Assembly: GCA_036268355.1 (NCBI GenBank)
Contig: DATAUG010000227.1
Coordinates: 1 to 35,996, forward strand
Reading direction: 5' to 3'
From: DASQPJ01 sp036268355
GTDB taxonomy: Bacteria; Actinomycetota; Actinomycetes; Sporichthyales; Sporichthyaceae
DNA: 35,996 bases
The position numbers and the translations under genes are program-made. The notes below the pieces were generated by a model. It was not told the origin of the DNA. It did not search any database and saw only the letters and a program-made list of their open reading frames with translations. Positions 15,527 to 23,436 of this stretch are shown here, one piece after another (within the stretch, counting starts at the first letter, position 1; each line of letters starts with the position of its first letter).

Positions 15527-17077
15527 TCACAAAGCGTTTTGAGCGGCGTGCGCCCCGTTGGCAACCAGCTCGCCGAGCGGTTCGGGATCGCCTGTCGACC
15601 TGGCATTTCGGACGCTGAGCACCTCTGCCAGCAGCAATTCGACGGCACCGGCGCAGCCGCCGCAACCGGTGGTCGCCCGCGTGCGCCGGGCCACAACGGC
15701 GGCCGAGTCCGCGCCGGCGTAGGCACTGGATCGGATAACGGCTGCGTTAATTCTGTTGCACTGGCAGACAATCGCGTCGTCTGGCAACCGCAGCGGCCCG
15801 GCACCGGGGCGGATGTCGCCGAGCAGCACCTCCAGTTCCGCGGGCACCTCGATGTCCTGGTCGTAGAACTGCAGCAGCAGGCCGACCCCGTCCAGCGACC
15901 CGACGAGCACCCCGCCGATCAGCCTCCGGTCGCGCACGATCAGCCGCCGGTAGATGCCGCGCAGCGGGTTGACGTACTCGACGACCTCGTCGCCGGTGCC
16001 GCTCCGCGGCACGCCGAACGTGGCCGCGTCGAGGTCCATCGCCCGCAGCCGGGTGACCTGCCGCGACCCGGTGTAGGCGGCCACCGGGTCGCCGAGGAGC
16101 ACCTTGGCGAGCACCGCGGCCTGTTCCCAGGCCACCCCAACCGCGCCGGGCGACCGGCCGCGATGCTCGGCGCAGTCGCCGATCGCGTACAGCTCCGGAT
16201 ACCCGAGCACGCCGAGCCGGTCGTCGATCAGGATGCCGTCGCCGACCCGCAGACCCGCCGCCCGCGCCAACGAGACCCGCGGTCGAACGCCGCAGGCGAG
16301 CACCACCAGGTCGGCCTCGAGCCGGAACGAGTCGTCCAATCGCACCGCGCGGACTGCGCCGGCGACGACGTCCAGCGCCACCGCTCGCACCGAGGTGTGC
16401 ACCCCGATGCCAATCCGGGTCACGGCCCGACGCAGCACGGCCCCCGGCTCGGCGTCGAGCTGACGGGACATCAGATGCTCGCCCATCTCGACGATGTCGA
16501 CCAGCATGCCGCGTTCGGCCAGGCCTCGGGCAGCCTCCAAGCCCAACAGTCCGCCGCCCACGACCACCGCGCTGCGGCCAGGTTCGGCCAGCGCCAGGAG
16601 TCGGGCGCAGTCGTCCAGCGTGCGGAACGCGACCACCTGCGGGTGCAGGTTCCGATCCGCCGTGAGCGCGCCGCGGATCGGCGGCATCACGGGTGCACCG
16701 CCGGTGGCGAGCACCAAGCGGTCGTAGGGCACGGCCGAGCCGTCGTCGATCTCCACGCACCGGTTGGGCGGGTCCAGCGTCACCGCGCGACGGCCGGCGA
16801 GGACCCGGACCCCGAGATCGTCGTACCACTCCCGGGCACGCAACGTGGTGGCCTCGGCGGCGGCGGTCCCGGCCACGACCGAGGACAGCATCACCCGGTT
16901 GTACCCCGGCTGCGGTTCGTCGCCGATCACGGTCAGCCGGTAGCGGCCGCCCGGGCCCAGCGCACCGGCTCGGGCCAACTCCTCGACCAACCGCACGGTG
17001 GCCATGCCGAAACCGACGACCACCAGCCGCTCACGGCCATCTGACGGATCGTCAGTCGGAACGGCATCGCCGGACAT
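15527..17077 (-). CDS. FAD/NAD(P)-dependent oxidoreductase with BFD-like [2Fe-2S] domain
   Basis: The 516-aa protein looks like the N-terminal half of NirB as a stand-alone unit: an FAD site (RLVVVGFGMATVRLVEEL), an NAD(P) site (AVVVGGGLLGLEAARGLAE), the FAD motif LYAIGDCAEH, and a C-terminal BFD-type [2Fe-2S] cluster with CQC and, 32 residues on, CGGC. Such proteins act as electron-transfer subunits of assimilatory nitrate reductase (NasB/NasC-like) or of nitrite reductase. No catalytic nitrate reductase is in the window. The ATG at 17077 is preferred because GAGGAG lies 5 bp upstream; a GTG at 17083 would overlap that site. It is 9 bp after ispF, so it may be co-transcribed with ispD-ispF. 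Confidence 0.85.
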   Translation of the reverse strand: MSGDAVPTDDPSDGRERLVVVGFGMATVRLVEELARAGALGPGGRYRLTVIGDEPQPGYNRVMLSSVVAGTAAAEATTLRAREWYDDLGVRVLAGRRAVTLDPPNRCVEIDDGSAVPYDRLVLATGGAPVMPPIRGALTADRNLHPQVVAFRTLDDCARLLALAEPGRSAVVVGGGLLGLEAARGLAERGMLVDIVEMGEHLMSRQLDAEPGAVLRRAVTRIGIGVHTSVRAVALDVVAGAVRAVRLDDSFRLEADLVVLACGVRPRVSLARAAGLRVGDGILIDDRLGVLGYPELYAIGDCAEHRGRSPGAVGVAWEQAAVLAKVLLGDPVAAYTGSRQVTRLRAMDLDAATFGVPRSGTGDEVVEYVNPLRGIYRRLIVRDRRLIGGVLVGSLDGVGLLLQFYDQDIEVPAELEVLLGDIRPGAGPLRLPDDAIVCQCNRINAAVIRSSAYAGADSAAVVARRTRATTGCGGCAGAVELLLAEVLSVRNARSTGDPEPLGELVANGAHAAQNAL

Positions 17078-17086
17078 GGGCACTCC

Positions 17087-17590
17087 TCATCCGGGAAGCT
17101 GCGCTGCACACACCACGAGCGCAATGGCGATCGCGGCAACGCCCTCGCCGCGGCCGGTCAACCCGAGCCCGTCGGTGGTTGTCGCGGCAAGCGTAACCGG
17201 GGCCGCTGCGGCCGCAGAAAGAACGGCCTGCGCCTCCTCGCGGCGCGGCCCCAACCGTGGGCGATTGCCGATGATCGTTATTGCGATGTTCCCGATCTCG
17301 AACCCGGCGGCACGGACCCGGGCAGCTGCCTCGGCCAACAACGTCGGCCCCGAGGCGCCGGCCCAACGCGGGTCCGCGGTCCCGAACTGTGCGCCGAGAT
17401 CGGCGAGTCCGCAGGCGGAGAACAGCGCGTCGCAGGCCGCGTGGGCCGCCGCATCGCCGTCCGAGTGCCCGGCCAACGGCTGTTCCCCAGGCCAGGTCAG
17501 CCCCGCCAGCGCCAGCGGCCGGGTGACGTCGGCCGTGCCGAACGCATGCACGTCCACCCCGATCCCGGTCCTTGGCAGCCCCGCGCTCAT
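17087..17590 (-). CDS. ispF: 2-C-methyl-D-erythritol 2,4-cyclodiphosphate synthase
   Basis: IspF converts CDP-methylerythritol 2-phosphate to the cyclodiphosphate in the MEP isoprenoid pathway. The 167-aa product has the N-terminal metal-binding motif GIGVDVHAFG (Asp and His ligands), the signature LAGHSDGDAAAHAACDALF with the third ligand, and TTTDGLGLTGRGEGVAAIA at the C-terminus. The length is standard. ATG at 17590 is preceded by GGGGGAGGG. It is separated from ispD by a 94-bp gap that carries a perfect 16-bp hairpin, and followed after 9 bp by the FAD oxidoreductase. Confidence 0.95.
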   Translation of the reverse strand: MSAGLPRTGIGVDVHAFGTADVTRPLALAGLTWPGEQPLAGHSDGDAAAHAACDALFSACGLADLGAQFGTADPRWAGASGPTLLAEAAARVRAAGFEIGNIAITIIGNRPRLGPRREEAQAVLSAAAAAPVTLAATTTDGLGLTGRGEGVAAIAIALVVCAAQLPG

Positions 17591-17615
17591 CGCCCTCCCC
17601 CTCGCATCTCGTGTC

Positions 17616-17657
17616 GTGTCCCGCGCCCTTCGCGGGGCCCGGAAGGGCGCGGGACAC
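17616..17657. terminator. Perfect 16-bp hairpin between ispD and ispF
   Basis: Arms 17616-17631 and 17642-17657 are exact complements (16 bp, GC-rich) around a 10-nt loop. It lies after the ispD stop (17685) and before the ispF start (17590). Without a T-run it may be an attenuator, an mRNA-processing or stabilising hairpin, or a REP-like element rather than a full terminator. Confidence 0.55.
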
Positions 17658-17684
17658 GGCAGAAGACGTGGGGTCTTGGGGTGG

Positions 17685-18380
17685 TCAACGGACGCCCGCG
17701 GCCCGGCGCTGCGCCAATAAAGCCTCGGCCAGCAGCAGGTCGATCGGCCGGGTGACCTTGAACGCCTCGGCGCTGCCGAGCACGGTGCGCACCACCACGC
17801 CGATGGCCTCGACCAGGCCGGCGTCGTCGGTGGCGTCGGCGCCGTCGCCCGCCGCGTGCGCCTGGACCAGCACCGCCCGGCGAAATCCCTGCGGGGTCTG
17901 CACGGCACGCAGCACCGAACGGTCCAGGGTTGCCACTACCGAGTCCGCGTCGACCTGCTTGATCGTGTCCGCGACCGGCAGTACCGGGATGACCGCGTCC
18001 GCGCCCGCGCGCACCGCGGCGGCCACCGCGTCCACCAGTTCCACCGGGACCAACGGCCGCGCGGCGTCGTGCACCAGCACCACGTCGACGTCGGCGGCAA
18101 GGCTGGCCACCGCGCGGGCCACCGAGCTCTGCCGGGTCGGGCCACCGGCGACGACATTCACCTCGGCGTCGATCTGCTGGTCGAGCAGCAGCGCCGAGAC
18201 CGCCTCCACCTCATCCGGGGGCGCGGCCACCACCACGATGTCCACCGAACGCGCCCGGGCCAACGCCCGGACCGCGTGCACCAGGATCGGCACCCCGCCG
18301 AGTTCGCGCAGCGCCTTCGGAGCCCCGGGGCCCAACCGCTCCCCACGGCCGGCCGCCGGAACGACAGCCGCCGTACGCAT
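17685..18380 (-). CDS. ispD: 2-C-methyl-D-erythritol 4-phosphate cytidylyltransferase
   Basis: IspD couples CTP to methylerythritol 4-phosphate in the MEP pathway. The 231-aa product opens with the nucleotide-binding motif VVPAAGRGERLGPGAPKAL (Arg and Lys of the CTP site), followed by VLVHDAARPLVP and, near the C-terminus, TPQGFR, ATDDAGLVEA and VTRPIDLLLAEALL. These are all the family blocks. ATG at 18380 was chosen because the protein then begins at the fold start. In M. tuberculosis the gene follows carD directly; here a LuxR regulator, a monooxygenase and a nitrilase lie between. Confidence 0.95.
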   Translation of the reverse strand: MRTAAVVPAAGRGERLGPGAPKALRELGGVPILVHAVRALARARSVDIVVVAAPPDEVEAVSALLLDQQIDAEVNVVAGGPTRQSSVARAVASLAADVDVVLVHDAARPLVPVELVDAVAAAVRAGADAVIPVLPVADTIKQVDADSVVATLDRSVLRAVQTPQGFRRAVLVQAHAAGDGADATDDAGLVEAIGVVVRTVLGSAEAFKVTRPIDLLLAEALLAQRRAAGVR

Positions 18381-18448
18381 GACCGCACCCAACCCTTCCT
18401 CGCGGGACCTTCGCCGGTCGAGCGTAGGCCGTGCGACGGCCACGGCGC

Positions 18449-19663
18449 TCAGGCCGGACGGTCGATGGCCGCGCCGAGGTAGATCGACACGGCCTGGGCC
18501 CGATTCGTCGCGCCCAACTTGCGCAGCACGTGCTTGACGTGGGACTTGACGGTCGCCTCGGTGATCACCAGCCGGCGGGAGATCTCGCCGTTCCCCGCGC
18601 CGGTGGACATCAGCGCGAGGACCTCGGCCTCGCGGCGGGTCAGCGCCACGCCTGCCAGGCCCGTCGGGGCGATTGACCGGAAGGGCGCCCGCCATGGGCG
18701 GGTCTCCTCCGGTGGGTGTCCGGTGTCGCCGGCGCGCGCGAAGTCGGCTTGGCCGAACTCGTCGACGGCGGCCTCAGCGGCACGGGCCAGTCGGCGGGCG
18801 GCGTCACGCTGGACGTGCAGCCGTTCGATCAGCACCGCCCGTTCCAGCGCGTGGCCCAGACCTTTGGCGAACGCCGCGAGGCAGTCGCGGTCGAGCACGT
18901 CGAGCAGACGCCCACTGAAGCCGGTGTCGCCGTGCAGGGTCGCGACCACCACGCCGCCGGCGACCACGGGCACGCTGACGAAGCCGTGGGTGTCCAGCTC
19001 CCGCAAGGTCGGGCCCCAGAACCGCGGATCCTCCTGCGGTTCGGTGACCAGCGCGGCCGCCCGGCGCCGGATCATCTCCACCTCGTACCGGACCGCGGTC
19101 AGCTCGATCGGATTGAGCCGGGCCAGTGCGTGGATCTGGGCGGCCCGCTCGGCATGGCCGACGAAATAGGTGACCTCGGGGATCAACCGGGCCTCGTGCA
19201 GTCGGAAGATCATCACGCGGTCCAGGTCGCAGATCCGCGCGGCCTCCCGGGCGGCCCGGGTCAGCAGCGCCGGCACGTCGACCGGGTCGGGCGCCGTCGC
19301 CAGCAGATCCGGGACGCCCGCCAGCGCCGACAACCGTTCGCGCACGCAGCGATCGAGGTTCTCCCGCCGCAGCGCCTCCAGGGCGCGGATCAGCTCGCAT
19401 ACCGCCAAGCACCGACTCGCCGTCAGATCTTCCGCCGCGGCGGCCAGGCGGGCCTGCGTGAGCTCGCCCAGCTGCGCCAGGTGCGCGTCCAGGCCGGACA
19501 GGTCCCCGGCAGGCCCGGCTCGCCAGGACGGCAGTCCGGCCGCCTCCGGATAGGCCTCGAGCAGTTCGCGCAGCCGTCGCTCGACGTCCAGCGCGCGCCG
19601 CCGACGCCGCGCCAGGTCGATCGAACCGTCGCCCGGCGCTCCCGGGGCCAATTCAATCGGCAC
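18449..19663 (-). CDS. GAF-domain LuxR-family transcriptional regulator
   Basis: The product (about 404 aa from the GTG at 19663) has an N-terminal helical region, a GAF-like sensor (about 165-310; DLDRVMIFRLHEARLIPEVT and VSVPVVAGGVVVATLHGDTG) and a C-terminal LuxR-type HTH (LTRREAEVLALMSTGAGNGE, then ISRRLVITEATVKSHVKHVL). Its phosphoacceptor receiver domain is absent, so it likely senses a small molecule through GAF. It is divergent from the monooxygenase-nitrilase pair across 152 bp and is their probable regulator. The start is uncertain because no clear ribosome binding site precedes the GTG; translation may be leaderless. It ends 68 bp before ispD. Confidence 0.85.
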   Translation of the reverse strand: MPIELAPGAPGDGSIDLARRRRRALDVERRLRELLEAYPEAAGLPSWRAGPAGDLSGLDAHLAQLGELTQARLAAAAEDLTASRCLAVCELIRALEALRRENLDRCVRERLSALAGVPDLLATAPDPVDVPALLTRAAREAARICDLDRVMIFRLHEARLIPEVTYFVGHAERAAQIHALARLNPIELTAVRYEVEMIRRRAAALVTEPQEDPRFWGPTLRELDTHGFVSVPVVAGGVVVATLHGDTGFSGRLLDVLDRDCLAAFAKGLGHALERAVLIERLHVQRDAARRLARAAEAAVDEFGQADFARAGDTGHPPEETRPWRAPFRSIAPTGLAGVALTRREAEVLALMSTGAGNGEISRRLVITEATVKSHVKHVLRKLGATNRAQAVSIYLGAAIDRPA

Positions 19664-19683
19664 GTCACAAAGCTTAATGCTCG

Positions 19684-19703
19684 GCTGCCCCGAAAGGGGC
19701 AGC
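19684..19703. promoter_or_regulatory. Dyad in the divergent promoter region
   Basis: GCTGCCCC and GGGGCAGC form a perfect 8-bp dyad around GAAA (a GNRA-type loop if transcribed). It lies 20 bp upstream of the LuxR start and about 113 bp upstream of the monooxygenase start, so it may be an operator for the regulator. No clear -35/-10 pair was identified in 19664-19815. Confidence 0.4.
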
Positions 19704-19815
19704 AGTCGTGGAAAACATCCCCCCTGGGTGGGAGAAGATCGCGCCCTGGAGGGGATGAGGTATCGCGCCCCGCCTCCTACCGTGAAGCCTTCGTCCCGAT
19801 GCGCAGGAGGCCCTG

Positions 19816-21432
19816 ATGTCCCAGTCGAGCCCACCCGAACCCAACGCGACCGAACAGGTGGACGTGGTCGTGGTCGGCGGGCGGATCGCGGGCAGCGCAA
19901 CCGCGATCACACTGGCCCGGGCGGGCCGCCGGGTCCTGGTGCTGGACAGCACCGCGTTCCCCTCGGACACGATCTCCACCCACGTGATGTTCGCCGGCGG
20001 GCTGGCCGAGTTGAAGCGCCTCGGGGCTCTGGACCGGGTGCTCGCCGCCGGGGCGCCGCCCTGCCCGAACCTCATGCTCAGCGCCGAGGGCCTGGAGGTG
20101 CACGGCACCTACACGCCGGTCGACGGCATCGACTTCGGCGTCAACACCCGCCGCCCGGCACTGGACATGGCCCTGGTGACGACCGCACGCGAGGCCGGCG
20201 CCGAGGTGCGCGAGCGGTGCAAGGTCACCGGCGTGGTGTGGCGCGGCAACCGGGTTGCCGGGGTTCGCTACACCGACGCCGACCGGGTGGAGCACACGGT
20301 GTTCGCGAAGTTGACCGTGGGCGCCGACGGTCGCGATTCGCGGTTCGCCGAGTGGGTCGGCTCGTCCCGGTACAAGGCGTTGCCCAACGGCCGCGGACTG
20401 GCCTTCCACTACATGACCGACTCCGCGGAGGGCGCCGCGCACTTCCCGCGTCGCGACGCGATCTGCCAGTGGCGGCACGGAGAGATCAACGGCTTCGTGT
20501 TCCCGAACAACGACAACAGCATCACCGCACTGCTGATGCCGTCGGTCGAGATCGTCGAGCAGTGTTTCCGCGACCCGGAGGAGTGGGACCGGGTGGTGGC
20601 CGCGCAGCCGGAGATGAGCGCCCGGCTGACCGGGACGGTCAAGGAGGTCAAACTGAGGGGGGCCACCGACACCGAGGGCTTCTTCCGCAAGTCCTCGGGT
20701 CCCGGCTGGGCGTTGGCCGGCGACGCGGGCAGCTTCAAGGACCCGGTGATCGCGCAGGGCATCCGCGACGGCCTGTGGTCCGGGCGCACGTTGGGCGAGA
20801 CCGTCACGCCCTTCCTGGACGATCCGGCGATGTTGGACGAGGCGACCCGTCGCTACGAGCGGCTGCGCGACCGGGAGGTGCTCGCCACCTACTACTGGGG
20901 CCACAAGGAATCCCGGGTCTCCTCGCTGAACCCGGTGGAGAAGGAGTTCTACCTGCAGGGGCAGTACGACCCGGAGCTCGGCCGCGATCTGGTGGACACG
21001 TTCTCCCGTCAGATCAGTCCGTACAAGTTGGTCAGCGTCCCGCGTGAGGTCACCTGGACAGTGCGGGCGCTGCGCCGGCCCGGCGCCGACCGGGGGGCGA
21101 TCGTGAAGTTCGTGGCCGAGGCGCTCAAGCTCGACCTGGCATACGCCCTGGACCGGGCGTTCATCAAAGCCGGCCGGCGGCCCAAGGGCACGGCCAAGAA
21201 GCGGTGGGTGCGCGACGGCTGGACCGAGCACATGGCGTTGACCAACCACCGGCCGTCCTCGAAGCCGTACCTGCCCGAGGAGGAGCGTGCGGCCGCCGCC
21301 GCGGCCAGGAAGGTCCGCAGCACCCGCGGCCGACGGCCAACCGGTGCCGCGGGCACCGAAAACGCGGCCGGCACCGAAAACGGAGCCGGGACCGCCGAGG
21401 TCGCCACCACCCAGACCGCAGTGCCGGCCTGA
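19816..21432 (+). CDS. FAD-dependent monooxygenase/reductase (PHBH fold)
   Basis: The 538-aa protein has the signs of a PHBH-type flavoprotein such as FAD-dependent hydroxylases or geranylgeranyl reductases: the dinucleotide site VDVVVVGGRIAGSATAITLA (10-35, a GG-x3-GS variant of GxGxxG), the DG motif (VGADGRDSRFAEWVG) and the GD motif GWALAGDAGSFKDPVIAQGI. The middle part VNTRRPALDMALVTTAREAG is also typical. After about residue 400 comes a long C-terminal extension, ending in a Lys/Arg- and Ala-rich region with a repeated AGTEN unit, which may be a flexible tail. AGGAGG (19804-19809) precedes the ATG. The nitrilase follows after 16 bp, so the two form an operon. The substrate is unknown. 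Confidence 0.85.
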   Translation: MSQSSPPEPNATEQVDVVVVGGRIAGSATAITLARAGRRVLVLDSTAFPSDTISTHVMFAGGLAELKRLGALDRVLAAGAPPCPNLMLSAEGLEVHGTYTPVDGIDFGVNTRRPALDMALVTTAREAGAEVRERCKVTGVVWRGNRVAGVRYTDADRVEHTVFAKLTVGADGRDSRFAEWVGSSRYKALPNGRGLAFHYMTDSAEGAAHFPRRDAICQWRHGEINGFVFPNNDNSITALLMPSVEIVEQCFRDPEEWDRVVAAQPEMSARLTGTVKEVKLRGATDTEGFFRKSSGPGWALAGDAGSFKDPVIAQGIRDGLWSGRTLGETVTPFLDDPAMLDEATRRYERLRDREVLATYYWGHKESRVSSLNPVEKEFYLQGQYDPELGRDLVDTFSRQISPYKLVSVPREVTWTVRALRRPGADRGAIVKFVAEALKLDLAYALDRAFIKAGRRPKGTAKKRWVRDGWTEHMALTNHRPSSKPYLPEEERAAAAAARKVRSTRGRRPTGAAGTENAAGTENGAGTAEVATTQTAVPA

Positions 21433-21448
21433 GGCCGGGGAAGGAAAA

Positions 21449-22471
21449 ATGATGAGCGAGCGAAAACTGAAGGTCGCGGTGGTGCAGCCCCGGCTGAAGG
21501 TCGGGGCGGTCGAGGACAACATGGTCCGCTGCGAGGGCCTGGTGCGCTCCGCGTACCGCGAGCACAACCCCGAGGTGATTCTGCTGCCGGAAGGCTTCAC
21601 GTCACCGAACATGTACGGCAAGGCCATGAAGGGCGTGGCTCGTCCGGTGGACGGGGCGCCGTACCGGATGCTGCGTGACCTGGCCCGCGAGCTGGACTGC
21701 ACGGTGGGCGGAGGGTTCCAGGCCCGCCGAGGCGCGGACACCTACGGCACGTACCTGCTCGTCGAGCCGGACGGCGCCGCGCACCTGCACGACAAGGACA
21801 TTCCCTCGCTGTGGGAGAACGCCTACTACCGCGGCGGCGACGACGACGGCATCTCCACCACCTCGTTCGGCACGATCGGGATGGCCTGCGGATTCGAGTG
21901 GGACCGCAGTCGCACGGCCCGCAGGGCCCGCGGCAAGGTCGTCGCAATGCTCGGCGGCAGCTGCTGGTGGTCGTTCCCGGACTGGTATCCCGTGCGGCGC
22001 TGGTTCTCCCGCGACCACCAGTACAACATCGGGGTGGCCCGCGAGATGCCGGGCAGGATGGCCCGCGCGGTCGGCGCGCCGGCCGCGATCGCACAACACG
22101 TCGGGGACTACCGGTCGGCCTCGCCGCTGATGCCGGGCGTGCCGTACGACACCCTGGCCGTCGGCGAGAGCCAGGTCGTGGAACGCGACGGCCGGGTCCT
22201 GGCCCGCATGACCTACGCCGACGGCGAGGGCCACGTGGCCGCCGAGATCACCCTGGCTCCCCCGGAGCCGTTGGACCCGATCCCGGCCGGCTTCTGGCTG
22301 GTGCCCCAGACCTTCGCGGTGCACGCGGTCTGGCACCTGTACAACAACGCCTGTCGGGCCGAGTACAAGATCAACAAACGGATGAACCGGCACCGCTGGC
22401 AGCAGGAACCGGCCACCGACCTACCGGACTACGTCCCGCCGGACCGAGTGCTGGAACCCGTCGAGCCCTGA
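21449..22471 (+). CDS. Carbon-nitrogen hydrolase (nitrilase superfamily)
   Basis: The 340-aa protein has the nitrilase-superfamily catalytic triad in order: Glu in ILLPEGFTSP, Lys in LHDKDIPSLWENAYY, and Cys in GMACGFEWDR. Such enzymes hydrolyse amides, nitriles or ureido compounds. The region around the Cys (GMACGFEW rather than GxxICYD) and the tail NKRMNRHRWQQEP are unlike the common amidase subfamilies, so the branch is not clear. The start is ATG 21449 preceded by GGAAGGA; a second ATG follows directly. It is 16 bp behind the FAD monooxygenase, suggesting the two act in one pathway, for example oxidation followed by C-N bond hydrolysis of a nitrogen-containing substrate. That link is inference. 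Confidence 0.85.
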   Translation: MMSERKLKVAVVQPRLKVGAVEDNMVRCEGLVRSAYREHNPEVILLPEGFTSPNMYGKAMKGVARPVDGAPYRMLRDLARELDCTVGGGFQARRGADTYGTYLLVEPDGAAHLHDKDIPSLWENAYYRGGDDDGISTTSFGTIGMACGFEWDRSRTARRARGKVVAMLGGSCWWSFPDWYPVRRWFSRDHQYNIGVAREMPGRMARAVGAPAAIAQHVGDYRSASPLMPGVPYDTLAVGESQVVERDGRVLARMTYADGEGHVAAEITLAPPEPLDPIPAGFWLVPQTFAVHAVWHLYNNACRAEYKINKRMNRHRWQQEPATDLPDYVPPDRVLEPVEP

Positions 22472-22502
22472 GCTTCACCCTCTGACCCCCACTTACTGAC
22501 CC

Positions 22503-22551
22503 TTGCGTCCGGCTGACTGGTCGCTAATAGCAGCCAGTTGGCCGGACGCAA
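22503..22551. repeat. Imperfect 18-bp inverted repeat after the nitrilase gene
   Basis: Arms 22503-22520 and 22534-22551 pair in 16 of 18 positions (11 + 5 bp with a 2-bp mismatch) around a 13-nt loop. It is the first of two hairpins between the convergent nitrilase and carD genes, and may be a terminator or a transcript-stabilising hairpin. Confidence 0.5.
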
Positions 22552-22579
22552 CGAGGTTCGAGGGCGGGCCGGGGGAACG

Positions 22580-22618
22580 CGAAACGGCGGCCACCCCTCA
22601 GGGGCGGCCGCCGTTTCG
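22580..22618. terminator. Strong bidirectional terminator hairpin
   Basis: A perfect 13-bp stem (22580-22592 with 22606-22618) continues inward as CCCC-TCA-GGGG after one mismatch. The stem's outer end carries GAAAC/GTTTC, giving AT-rich flanks in both directions. It lies between the nitrilase (+) stop at 22471 and the carD (-) stop at 22624, so it can end both transcripts. Confidence 0.7.
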
Positions 22619-22623
22619 ACCGT

Positions 22624-23106
22624 TCAGGAAGCGAGAACCTCGTCGAGGATGGCTTCGGCCTTGTCCTCGTTGGTGTTCTCGGCCAGGGCCAGCTCGCTGA
22701 CCAGGATCTGCCGGGCCTTGGCCAGCATCCGCTTCTCACCCGCGGACAGGCCGCGGTCGCGCTCGCGGCGCCACAGGTCGCGGACCACCTCGGCGACCTT
22801 GATCACATCGCCGGAAGCCAACTTCTCGAGGTTCGCCTTGTAGCGCCGGGACCAGTTGGTCGGCTCCTCGGTGTGCGGGGCACGCAGCACCTCGAACACA
22901 CGGTCCAGGCCGTCCTGCCCGACCACGTCGCGGACGCCGACCAGATCGACGTTGTCCGCCGGAACACGCACGGTCAGATCGCCCTGGGCGACCTTGAGGA
23001 CGAGGTACATGCGCTCTACGCCCTTGATCGTGCGGCTCTCGATCGCTTCGATGAGGGCAGCCCCGTGATGCGGGTAAACGACCGTCTCGCCGACCTTGAA
23101 AGCCAT
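22624..23106 (-). CDS. carD: CarD-family RNA polymerase-binding transcription regulator
   Basis: CarD binds the RNA polymerase beta subunit and stabilises open promoter complexes, especially at rRNA promoters. The 160-aa product has the N-terminal Tudor-like RNAP-interaction domain (MAFKVGETVVYPHHGAALIE, then LKVAQGDLTVRVPADN) and the C-terminal helical DNA-binding domain (NWSRRYKANLEKLASGDVIK, RDLWRRERDRGLSAGEKRML). The length equals the mycobacterial protein (about 162 aa). The start is ATG 23106, with AAAGGGGA 10 bp upstream; an ATG at 23115 would sit on that ribosome binding site. It is the usual upstream neighbour of ispD, here displaced by three other genes. Confidence 0.95.
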   Translation of the reverse strand: MAFKVGETVVYPHHGAALIEAIESRTIKGVERMYLVLKVAQGDLTVRVPADNVDLVGVRDVVGQDGLDRVFEVLRAPHTEEPTNWSRRYKANLEKLASGDVIKVAEVVRDLWRRERDRGLSAGEKRMLAKARQILVSELALAENTNEDKAEAILDEVLAS

Positions 23107-23436
23107 GGGTGACATTCCCCTTTCACACTGATGCCCAGGATAGCACGTTCCCTTGCCGGCGCTTTGACGTTTGCGCAGGTCAGGGCATTCGTGAGGGGTG
23201 CATACGGGACTTGACAAATCTCTGGTCCGCGTACTCCCGCAGGTCAGACGGGGGCTGGTGGGCCCGTTATCATCCCGGCCCGCCACCGCCTCGGAGTGTC
23301 AGACCCGACACACCGAACCACCCCCGTGAGACAAATCGAGCCCCCAGGTACCCTCTGCATACTCGGCGCGTGGGTCATGGCATCCACCCCCGACAAACTC
23401 ATGTCCACCCACCGGGTTCACCTCGAAAAGGCTGCC
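23107..23436. promoter_or_regulatory. Divergent carD / lipoprotein promoter region (330 bp)
   Basis: On the - strand an extended -10-like TGCTATCCT (TATCCT at 23137-23142) lies 31 bp before the carD start. On the + strand a perfect -35-like TTGACA (23211-23216) is followed 15 bp on by TACTCC, and a TATCAT stands at 23268-23273; either could serve the lipoprotein. No further gene is seen. Confidence 0.35.

Noticed and set aside
17087..18380. Fused bifunctional IspDF
   Set aside because: Separate stops and starts, a 94-bp gap and a hairpin lie between; both proteins have normal single-domain lengths.
19777..21741. Long - strand open frame (654 codons) antisense to the monooxygenase and nitrilase
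   Set aside because: It has no domains, and both genes on the + strand have good ribosome binding sites and intact motifs.
23147..23160. Fourth copy of the 45-bp repeat upstream of carD
   Set aside because: Only the first 11 bases (GTTCCCTTGCC) match; the rest does not align, so it may be chance or a remnant.
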